Below, one piece after another: positions 1-5,287 of a DNA stretch of 11,044 nucleotides. Location of the stretch: the NCBI GenBank assembly GCA_029262915.1, contig JAJCYN010000003.1, positions 1-11,044 on the forward strand, read 5' to 3'. Positions within the stretch are counted from its first letter, which is position 1. Each line of letters begins with the position of its first letter. A model generated the notes under the pieces. The model did no database searches. It had not been told where the DNA came from and saw nothing but the letters and a program-made list of their open reading frames with translations. The stretch comes from Flavobacteriales bacterium (lineage in GTDB: Bacteria > Bacteroidota > Bacteroidia > Flavobacteriales_E > Vicingaceae). The position numbers and the translations under genes were made by a program.

Positions 1-110
1 GGTTTTTCTTTTGCTGTATCGGGAATAATAATTCCACCAGCTGTTTTTTCTTCAGCTGCAGATGTTTCAATAATTACTCTATCTGCAAGTGGTTTAATTT
101 TAATTGCCAT
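1..110 (-). CDS. groES: Co-chaperonin GroES, N-terminal part (gene continues past the left edge)
   Basis: The 36 visible residues begin [14 protein letters not shown] and continue through a TAGGIIIPD motif, which is the N-terminal beta strand and the start of the mobile-loop region of the 10-kDa chaperonin. The protein caps the GroEL double ring during ATP-driven folding in the cytoplasm. The full protein is usually about 92-100 residues, so roughly the last 60 residues, and probably groEL, lie beyond base 1. The start ATG (108-110) is clear. A terminator at 211-251 separates it from secG, so groES should have its own promoter in the roughly 100 bases between, but no convincing TAnnTTTG box is visible there. 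The identification is secure despite the short fragment. Confidence 0.95.
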   Translation of the reverse strand, partial: MAIKIKPLADRVIIETSAAEEKTAGGIIIPDTAKEK

Positions 111-210
111 ATTTATTTATTTTTTAATTAATGTTTATGTCTCCCATTAGTCATATTTTATACCAATTGAGTAAAAAACTTATTTGCAAGACAAATTTTC
201 TGATTTAATA

Positions 211-251
211 AAAAAAGTGCCAGATAAATAATTGTTTAACTGACACTTTTT
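211..251 (-). terminator. Intrinsic terminator after secG
   Basis: On the minus strand the transcript reads AAAAAGTGTCAG, a 16-nt loop, then CTGGCACTTTTT, followed by a run of seven U (complement of 210-216). The stem (212-223 with 240-251) has 12 pairs, one of which is a G-U wobble in the minus-strand RNA but would be an A-C mismatch in the plus-strand RNA. This favours use in the minus direction, closing the miaB-secG unit 16 bases after the secG stop. Confidence 0.85.
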
Positions 252-267
252 CATAAAATTACTTCTC

Positions 268-663
268 CTATTTTTTATCTTCGTCAGAAGCTGATTGCTC
301 TGGAGTTGGCTGACCAGCCGATGCTGGAGTTCCATTCTCTGGAAGAGGTATACCATTAGTTACTGGTGCAGATGGCATTGCTTTCTCATCAATCTGTTCT
401 GTCATTTTCGATTGTGCTCCACCTTCATCATCAGTTGCAACTGATGGGCTTGTAAATGCAGATGATGCAATACTCAAAACAACTAACGCAATACCCATAG
501 TCCAAGTCGCTTTTTCTAAGAAATCTGTTGTTTTTCTAACACCCATTACTTGATTGTTTGTAGAGAATGCTGAATCTAAACCACCTTTCGGGTTTTGTAT
601 TAATACAATTAGCACCAATAGTACACATACGATTATTACTAACACTGAAATTAAATATACCAT
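268..663 (-). CDS. secG: Preprotein translocase subunit SecG
   Basis: SecG is the small, non-essential subunit of the SecYEG channel in the inner membrane and assists SecA-driven export. Two membrane segments are visible: residues about 2-22 (very rich in V, I and L) and about 53-72. Between them lies the cytoplasmic loop with the family motif LIQNPKGGLDSAF and a G-V-R-K-T-T-D-F-L-E-K stretch. The product is 131 residues, longer than the roughly 75-110 typical of SecG, because of a hydrophilic tail of about 58 residues rich in S, P, T, E and D that has no recognisable domain. The start ATG overlaps the stop of the upstream TPR-like gene by one base (TAATG), which implies translational coupling. 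It is the last gene before the terminator at 211-251. Confidence 0.93.
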   Translation of the reverse strand: MVYLISVLVIIVCVLLVLIVLIQNPKGGLDSAFSTNNQVMGVRKTTDFLEKATWTMGIALVVLSIASSAFTSPSVATDDEGGAQSKMTEQIDEKAMPSAPVTNGIPLPENGTPASAGQPTPEQSASDEDKK

Positions 664-1472
664 TACTTAAGCTTTTGTTTTAAAATTTTAATTTGGGCTG
701 CAAAATAACTGCTTTTTTTTGGATTTTTCAAGGATAATTTTTCGTAAGTGTCAATTGCCTCTTGAAAATTTCCTTGATCAACGTGAATTAATGCCAATGT
801 TTCGCTTACTGCTCCCGAATCTGTTACACTTAAACGAGCCATATTTGTTGGAGAATAGAATTCCGTTTTCTTAGGTTTTATCCTTGGATCTTCTTGTATA
901 AATTTATTAATGATATCCTGATTTCGTTCTTTCTCGCTTTCTAATTGAACTCCCTCTTCATCACCACTATAATGCTTTAACCAAGAAGAAAATAAGTGGC
1001 TTGCACCCTCATCAAATAAATTAATTTCCTTTACCTCTTTAGAAGTCAAAACTTCAGTGGAGGCTTCATCTGATTCTAATAAGATAGTACTGCTTATAGC
1101 AGTTGTTAAATATTCTTTTTCTAAGATATCTAACTCATCTTTCCCTTCAGTCGGAACAAACTTTTCGTTAACTAAACCTTTTTCTTTTTGAGGTTTTCGC
1201 TCAACAATAGTTCTTTTTTCCTGAACAACTTCTACTTTTATATCTTGGTGAAGATATTCAAAAAGCTTGGTTCTATCAGGACAAATAGATGCTGCCCTTT
1301 TTAATTGTTCTTCAAACAAAATACTATTATTCGAATTCAACTGAATTGCATACATTAACTGCCCAGTTTGACAATAAGGAAACTCCTTAATTATTGGCAT
1401 AATTTCTTCTTCAGAAATTGAAACAATTTTTTCTGTATGATCTAAATATTGTATGAAATTATTGACCTGCAT
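663..1472 (-). CDS. Hypothetical protein with a C-terminal TPR-like motif
   Basis: I do not recognise a named family. The 269-residue product lacks a signal peptide or membrane segment and should be cytoplasmic. Residues 1-80 look helical and hold a patch SEEEIMPIIKEFPYCQTGQL. The middle is acidic and low in complexity. The last 50 or so residues contain one tetratricopeptide-like hairpin (ETLALIHVDQGNFQEAIDTY, then EKLSLKNP) followed by a basic helical end, suggesting a protein-interaction module. The gene lies directly between lptE (whose ATG-side neighbour stop is TAAATG, no gap) and secG (one-base overlap). Proteins of this kind are often found between lptE and secG in Flavobacteriales, so an envelope-biogenesis or secretion-related role is a reasonable guess, but the sequence does not show it. 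Confidence 0.85.
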   Translation of the reverse strand: MQVNNFIQYLDHTEKIVSISEEEIMPIIKEFPYCQTGQLMYAIQLNSNNSILFEEQLKRAASICPDRTKLFEYLHQDIKVEVVQEKRTIVERKPQKEKGLVNEKFVPTEGKDELDILEKEYLTTAISSTILLESDEASTEVLTSKEVKEINLFDEGASHLFSSWLKHYSGDEEGVQLESEKERNQDIINKFIQEDPRIKPKKTEFYSPTNMARLSVTDSGAVSETLALIHVDQGNFQEAIDTYEKLSLKNPKKSSYFAAQIKILKQKLK

Positions 1473-1982
1473 TTACCAATTACTTACTGCCTTATTAAAA
1501 ATATCTTGAGTTAATTGATCATTAATATCCTTTATTAATTCATCTTCAACACTCGCTAAATTTTGTGAGCTTTCATAATCTGAATATCGTGTAAAACTCG
1601 TTTCAAAATCTGATTCTTTATCCTTTGTATTGGTAAATTTAACCTTAACCGTTATTGATAACCTATTTAAAGCTGCTGTCTCATTTCCTTGAATAGCTAC
1701 AGATGTTACAGCATAGCCTGTTATTGATCCGTCAAACTGTAAGTCCCCATTTTTGGCAATCAAGTCTAAATTAGTTTGAGATATAAATTTGTCCTTTAAA
1801 TCTTCCGTAAAAGTTTGAGTTAAATTCGCACTTGCTAAAGGAGCATAACTTTGAAAAGTTTTTACAGAAACTGTTTTAACATCTTCTGGAATTGAAGCTC
1901 CAGTAAATGAATAGTTTACTTTACAAGAAAATATAGCTCCTGTTAAAACAATTAGAATAATATTTAAAATTCTTTTCCTCAA
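1473..1982 (-). CDS. lptE: LPS-assembly lipoprotein LptE, TTG start
   Basis: LptE is the outer-membrane lipoprotein that plugs the LptD barrel and helps insert lipopolysaccharide in the outer leaflet. The 169-residue product has a basic N-terminus (MRKR), a hydrophobic stretch and Cys20 in the context AIFSC, a loose lipobox as often seen in this phylum. Right after it comes the Bacteroidota LptE hallmark CKVNYSFTGASIPEDVKTVS, followed by the alternating LptE/Rlp-B-like beta/alpha pattern with a QTFTEDLKDKF helix. The start must be TTG at 1980-1982: the codon before it in frame is the stop TAG, and no ATG, GTG or TTG occurs again before the lipobox. Its TTG overlaps the TGA of the sigma-54 activator (TTGA), so expression is probably coupled. 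Confidence 0.88.
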   Translation of the reverse strand: MRKRILNIILIVLTGAIFSCKVNYSFTGASIPEDVKTVSVKTFQSYAPLASANLTQTFTEDLKDKFISQTNLDLIAKNGDLQFDGSITGYAVTSVAIQGNETAALNRLSITVKVKFTNTKDKESDFETSFTRYSDYESSQNLASVEDELIKDINDQLTQDIFNKAVSNW

Positions 1983-3214
1983 CTATTAATATCGTATTCT
2001 TTAATCTTTCGATAAAGTGTTCGTTCAGAAATACCTAATTCTTCTGCAGCTTTTTTCCTTTTTCCACTATATTTTTGTAGTGCTTTAATTATCATTTCTT
2101 TCTCTTTATCTGCTAAAGATAATGACTCCTCAACAACTTCAACTTTTTGTGTCACTTGTTCTTCTTTAGGCAGGATTTGAGGTTTATATACTTGTGGTTC
2201 TTCCATAGGTTGTTGCTCTTTATTCTCATATAATCGTTGAACACTTTGCATAATCGCTGGATTATTTGCAGCATCAGAAACATCACCCCCATTTTTTTGC
2301 ATTAAACCAACTACTATATTTTTTAATTCCGTTACATCACCTTTTAAATCGAACAGCACTTTGTATAAAATATCTCTTTCGGATAAATCTGCACTTTCTT
2401 CACCCTTGTAAACAGTTGGTAAGTTTTGATTATTGTCTTCTGGTAAATATTTCAATAAAATTTCAGCACTCACATCTCTGGTACTTTCAATTACTGAAAC
2501 CTGTTCAGCTACATTTTTTAATTGTCTGATATTTCCTTTCCACCTATAGTTTTCTAATAAACCAATAGCTTCTGGAGCTAATTTAACTGCTGGCATTCTA
2601 TATTTGTTAGCAAAATCTGCTGCAAATTTTCTAAACAACAAATGAATGTCTTCTTTTCGTTCTCGTAAAGCTGGCAAATGAATTGGCACTGTATTTAAAC
2701 GATAAAACAAATCTTCTCTAAATTTTCCTTTTCGAATTGCTTCAGGTATGTTTACATTAGTTGCAGTAACAATTCTGACATCTGTTTTCATCACTTTTGA
2801 TGAACCAACTTTTATAAATTCTCCTGTTTCTAAAACCCTTAACAACCTTACTTGAGTTTGAACTGGAAGTTCGGCAACTTCATCCAAAAAGATGGTTCCT
2901 CCATCTGCGACTTCAAAATACCCCTTACGTGAATCGTGTGCTCCAGTAAATGCTCCTTTTTCGTGCCCAAACAACTCTGAATCAATTGTTCCTTCAGGAA
3001 TAGCACCACAGTTTACTGCAATATATTTATTATGTTTTCTCGCACTTAGCTGATGTATAATTTGAGGCATCACTTCTTTACCAACACCACTTTCTCCTGT
3101 AATTAATACTGATAAATCTGTTAAAGCTACCTGTGAGGCAATATCAATTGCCCTATCCAATACAGGTGATGTTCCTATAATTCCAAATCGTTGTTTTATT
3201 TGCTGTGTATCCAT
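1979..3214 (-). CDS. Sigma-54-dependent transcriptional activator without receiver domain
   Basis: This 411-residue protein is an AAA+ enhancer-binding protein that remodels RNA polymerase bound to sigma-54 using ATP. Visible motifs are Walker A GESGVGKE (40-47), the sigma-54 contact loop GAFTGA (87-92), Walker B TIFLDE (107-112) and the arginine-finger region FREDLFYRL (165-173), all intact. A linker of about 100 polar residues (roughly 255-360) leads to a C-terminal Fis-type helix-turn-helix (KRKKAAEELGISERTLYRKI). There is no N-terminal receiver, GAF or PAS domain: the AAA+ module starts almost at residue 1, so activity must be set by expression, a partner or the linker. The gene begins 10 bases after the frame-restored IVP stop and overlaps lptE. 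Its target promoters are not evident in this window. Confidence 0.93.
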   Translation of the reverse strand: MDTQQIKQRFGIIGTSPVLDRAIDIASQVALTDLSVLITGESGVGKEVMPQIIHQLSARKHNKYIAVNCGAIPEGTIDSELFGHEKGAFTGAHDSRKGYFEVADGGTIFLDEVAELPVQTQVRLLRVLETGEFIKVGSSKVMKTDVRIVTATNVNIPEAIRKGKFREDLFYRLNTVPIHLPALRERKEDIHLLFRKFAADFANKYRMPAVKLAPEAIGLLENYRWKGNIRQLKNVAEQVSVIESTRDVSAEILLKYLPEDNNQNLPTVYKGEESADLSERDILYKVLFDLKGDVTELKNIVVGLMQKNGGDVSDAANNPAIMQSVQRLYENKEQQPMEEPQVYKPQILPKEEQVTQKVEVVEESLSLADKEKEMIIKALQKYSGKRKKAAEELGISERTLYRKIKEYDINS

Positions 3215-3220
3215 ATTAAT

Positions 3221-3246
3221 AGAGTTAAGAATCGAGATTAAAGACT
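3221..3246 (+). repeat. Left arm of inverted repeat bounding the IVP gene
   Basis: The 26-base arm begins AGAGTTAAGAATCGAGAT and ends AAAGACT. It matches the reverse complement of 3627-3653 at about 22 positions with one single-base gap. It covers the restored IVP stop codon and ends 7 bases before the start codon of the sigma-54 activator. In the minus-strand transcript it forms the 3' side of a possible long stem that loops out the IVP gene. Confidence 0.7.
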
Positions 3247-3594
3247 TTAGTTCGAAAAGAAAAAATCATTTTCTGAATTTCCTCTAATTCTTTCAAAATA
3301 AGCTCTAATTGTTCTTGGCTTCCGTAATTTCTCTGTTGACAAATTATATAGTTGTGTTTCTAATTCATAAGAAGAGCTTATCGAAATAGATAAATATTCT
3401 CCAAATTGTAACTTAGTTCTTTTTCCAGATCCTTCTGCAATATTAGATGGAATAGAACAAGAGCATCGATTTATCTGATCAATTAAATTATATCGTTCTT
3501 TTTTAGGTAAATCCTTACAATATTCAAAAGTAAGATTAGTCAAATTCATTGACCGTTCCCAAATTTTTAACTTTTTAAAATTGTGATGATTCAT
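3225..3594 (-). pseudogene. Four-helix-bundle protein (23S rRNA intervening-sequence protein, IVP family), frameshifted
   Basis: The first 82 residues match the IVP/S23 family (the fold also used by the Avd accessory protein of diversity-generating retroelements): FKKLKIWERSMNLT at the start, then SIPSNIAEGSGKRTK and SSYELETQL. After Leu82 (codon 3349-3351) the open frame turns into an unrelated arginine-rich tail and stops at 3247. Skipping one base in the TATATA run near 3345-3350 restores a convincing family ending (IICQQRNYGSQEQLELIL, then KELEEIQKMIFSF) and gives 122 residues with a stop at 3225-3227. So the gene carries a +1 insertion, a sequencing error, or a shifty site. The biochemical role of stand-alone IVPs is unknown. 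It lies between miaB and the sigma-54 activator, with inverted repeats at both ends. Confidence 0.85.
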
Positions 3595-3595
3595 C

Positions 3596-3641
3596 AGTCT
3601 TGTATCTTGTTGTCTTTATCTTTTTTAGTCTTGCTATCTTG
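3596..3641 (+). repeat. Direct repeat pair upstream of the IVP gene
   Basis: AGTCTTGTATCTTG (3596-3609) and AGTCTTGCTATCTTG (3627-3641) differ by a single inserted C and start 31 bases apart. Read on the minus strand, the tract from 3655 to 3595 contains five CAAGA units (CAAGA-at-CAAGA-tag-CAAGA ... CAAGA-ta-CAAGA). It fills the whole 39-base gap between the miaB stop and the IVP start and enters the end of miaB. Confidence 0.7.
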
Positions 3642-3653
3642 ATTCTTGACTCT
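3627..3653 (-). repeat. Right arm of inverted repeat bounding the IVP gene
   Basis: On the minus strand this arm reads AGAGTCAAGAATCAAGAT followed by AGCAAGACT. It is the partner of 3221-3246; the two arms enclose 433 bases including themselves. It overlaps the last five sense codons and the TAG of miaB, so the miaB reading frame ends inside the repeat. Confidence 0.7.
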
Positions 3654-5091
3654 CTTTTGCTTTCCCTAAAAGAGTCCCTCCTGTACAGTTATCCACTTTA
3701 ACCTGAACGTAGTCTCCAACTTTATAATTTTCTTTTGGAAAAACGACCACTGTATTCTGAGATGTTCTTCCCGCCAATTCTTGATCAGATTTTTTAGACA
3801 CTTTTTCCACTAATACTTCATATGTTCTACCAACATAAGCCTTGTTTGCTTCATAAGAATGATCTCTTTGTAAAGCAACAATTTCCGCTAACCTTCTACT
3901 CTTATCGGCCTCACTCACGTCATCCTTATACTTCTTTTCTGCCTGAGTATTTGGTCGTTCGGAATACTTAAACATATAGGAGAAATCATACTTTACGTAT
4001 TCCATTAATGATAATGTATCTTGATGTTCTTCTTCTGTTTCTGAACAAAATCCAGCAATAATATCAGCAGAAATTGCACAATCAGGCATTACTTCTTTAA
4101 TCTTATCAATTCTTCCCATATACCACTCTCGTGTATATCCTCGATTCATCTTTTCTAACATACGTGTATTCCCACTCTGAAATGGTAAATGAATATACTT
4201 GCAGATATTATCATATTTCGCCATAGTATCTAAGAACTCATCTGTAATGTCTTTTGGGTGCGAAGTTGAAAAACGAACCCTCAACTTTGGACTAATCTGT
4301 GCTACTTGCTCCATTAATTGGGCAAAATTCATACTTTGTTTTTTCTCTTCCTCAGACAACGTTTCATAATCTTTTTTCAACCCCTCTTTTCCATACCATA
4401 AGTAAGAATCTACATTTTGCCCCAAGAGGGTTACCTCTCTATATCCTTGTCCAAATAACTCTCGTGCCTCATTTAAAATCGTTTCGGGATTTCTACTTCT
4501 TTCTCTTCCTCTTGTAAAAGGAACCACACAGAACGTACACATATTATCACACCCTCTTGTAATTGAAATAAAGGCAGAAACCCCATTACTCAATAATCTT
4601 ACAGGACTAATGTCTGCATACGTTTCTTCTTTCGAAAGAATTACATTGACAGCTTTTTTACCTTCATCTACTTGTTTCACCAAGTTAGGTAAATCGCGAT
4701 AAGCATCTGGTCCAACTACAATATCAACTAATCTTTCCTCTTCTAAAAATTTCGATTTCAATCGTTCTGCCATACACCCCAATACCCCAATTACCATTTC
4801 AGGTTTTGCTTTTTTTGCTTTCTGAAAAGAACGTAACCGTTGTCTTACCGTTTGTTCAGCTTTCTCACGAATAGAACAAGTATTCACAAATACAACATCA
4901 GCTTCTTCAAGATTGTTAGTAGTATTAAATCCTTCTTTAGATAAAATCGAAGCAACAATCTCACTATCCGAAAAATTCATTGCACAGCCATAACTTTCAA
5001 TATAAACTTTCCTGTTTCCTACTTCTTTTAAATCAAGTGTAGTTGCACTTCCTTGAATCGCCTCATCTATAACTTTATTTCCTGTTTCCAT
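3634..5091 (-). CDS. miaB: tRNA-2-methylthio-N6-dimethylallyladenosine synthase MiaB
   Basis: MiaB adds the methylthio group at C2 of i6A37 in tRNAs that read codons starting with U, using two 4Fe-4S clusters and SAM. The 485-residue product has the MTTase domain with cluster ligands Cys36 (ESYGCAMN), Cys72 ([11 protein letters not shown]) and Cys106 ([10 protein letters not shown]), the radical-SAM motif [10 protein letters not shown] (Cys181, 185, 188) with the following [12 protein letters not shown], and a C-terminal TRAM domain (about 417-478). All catalytic residues are present. I chose the ATG at 5089-5091: a longer frame opens at TTG 5115, but that codon lies inside the predicted promoter box. 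The last residues (ESQESR) are encoded by the inverted-repeat arm 3627-3653 and look like a tail added to the native end. First gene of the unit ending at secG. Confidence 0.96.
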   Translation of the reverse strand: METGNKVIDEAIQGSATTLDLKEVGNRKVYIESYGCAMNFSDSEIVASILSKEGFNTTNNLEEADVVFVNTCSIREKAEQTVRQRLRSFQKAKKAKPEMVIGVLGCMAERLKSKFLEEERLVDIVVGPDAYRDLPNLVKQVDEGKKAVNVILSKEETYADISPVRLLSNGVSAFISITRGCDNMCTFCVVPFTRGRERSRNPETILNEARELFGQGYREVTLLGQNVDSYLWYGKEGLKKDYETLSEEEKKQSMNFAQLMEQVAQISPKLRVRFSTSHPKDITDEFLDTMAKYDNICKYIHLPFQSGNTRMLEKMNRGYTREWYMGRIDKIKEVMPDCAISADIIAGFCSETEEEHQDTLSLMEYVKYDFSYMFKYSERPNTQAEKKYKDDVSEADKSRRLAEIVALQRDHSYEANKAYVGRTYEVLVEKVSKKSDQELAGRTSQNTVVVFPKENYKVGDYVQVKVDNCTGGTLLGKAKESQESR

Positions 5092-5112
5092 ATCTTTTCC
5101 AACTTCGGATAG

Positions 5113-5144
5113 CAAAATTAGTACTTTTTTGTGTTTTATGACAA
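5113..5144 (-). promoter_or_regulatory. Predicted Bacteroidota-type promoter for miaB and downstream genes
   Basis: On the minus strand TTG (5144-5142), a 21-base spacer and TAATTTTG (5120-5113) match the phylum consensus TTG-N17-23-TAnnTTTG. Transcription would start near 5106, giving a leader of about 15 bases before the ATG at 5091. This also argues against the TTG start at 5115. No later promoter of this kind is evident before the terminator at 211-251. Confidence 0.7.
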
Positions 5145-5182
5145 AATGACAGAAAAAGAAAAATTTGGTTAATTAAAAAAAG

Positions 5183-5201
5183 TATATTATTTTATAATAT
5201 A
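5183..5201. promoter_or_regulatory. AT-only palindrome in the miaB/topA divergent intergenic region
   Basis: TATATTAT-TTT-ATAATATA is a perfect 8-bp inverted repeat lying between the miaB promoter (5113-5144) and the start of topA. The position suits an operator or a supercoiling-sensitive cruciform site near the topoisomerase gene, but in AT-rich DNA such a palindrome could arise by chance. Confidence 0.3.
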
Positions 5202-5248
5202 AGAAGCTCAATTGACAATCAAATTAGGATAATCCATTTTTTATTTCA

Positions 5249-5256
5249 TTTCTTTG
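5249..5256 (+). promoter_or_regulatory. Possible -7 box of the topA promoter
   Basis: TTTCTTTG followed by CAAAAA resembles the TAnnTTTG(C) box of Bacteroidota promoters with one mismatch. It would start transcription around 5263, 25 bases before the topA ATG. No good TTG lies 17-23 bases upstream (a TTA is 22 away), so the call is weak. Confidence 0.35.
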
Positions 5257-5287
5257 CAAAAATTTTTATTCTTAAACCCTTAAATGA

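Noticed and set aside
155..189. Possible groES promoter on the minus strand: TTGCAA, 21-base spacer, TATAAAAT
   Set aside because: It resembles neither the Bacteroidota TAnnTTTG box nor a well-spaced sigma-70 promoter (21 is too long), and AT-rich DNA yields such matches easily.
2266..2529. Plus-strand open frame opposite the sigma-54 activator
   Set aside because: Composition is that of an antisense shadow (rich in H, L, F), with no family resemblance, and it lies wholly inside a secure gene.
3221..3653. Insertion sequence or diversity-generating retroelement around the IVP (Avd-like) gene
   Set aside because: There is no transposase, reverse transcriptase or template/variable repeat in the window; the four-helix-bundle protein alone does not imply a retroelement.
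5092..5115. Longer MiaB reading frame beginning at TTG 5115
   Set aside because: The TTG is part of the predicted -7 box TAATTTTG, so it would lie upstream of the transcription start; the ATG at 5091 fits the family better.
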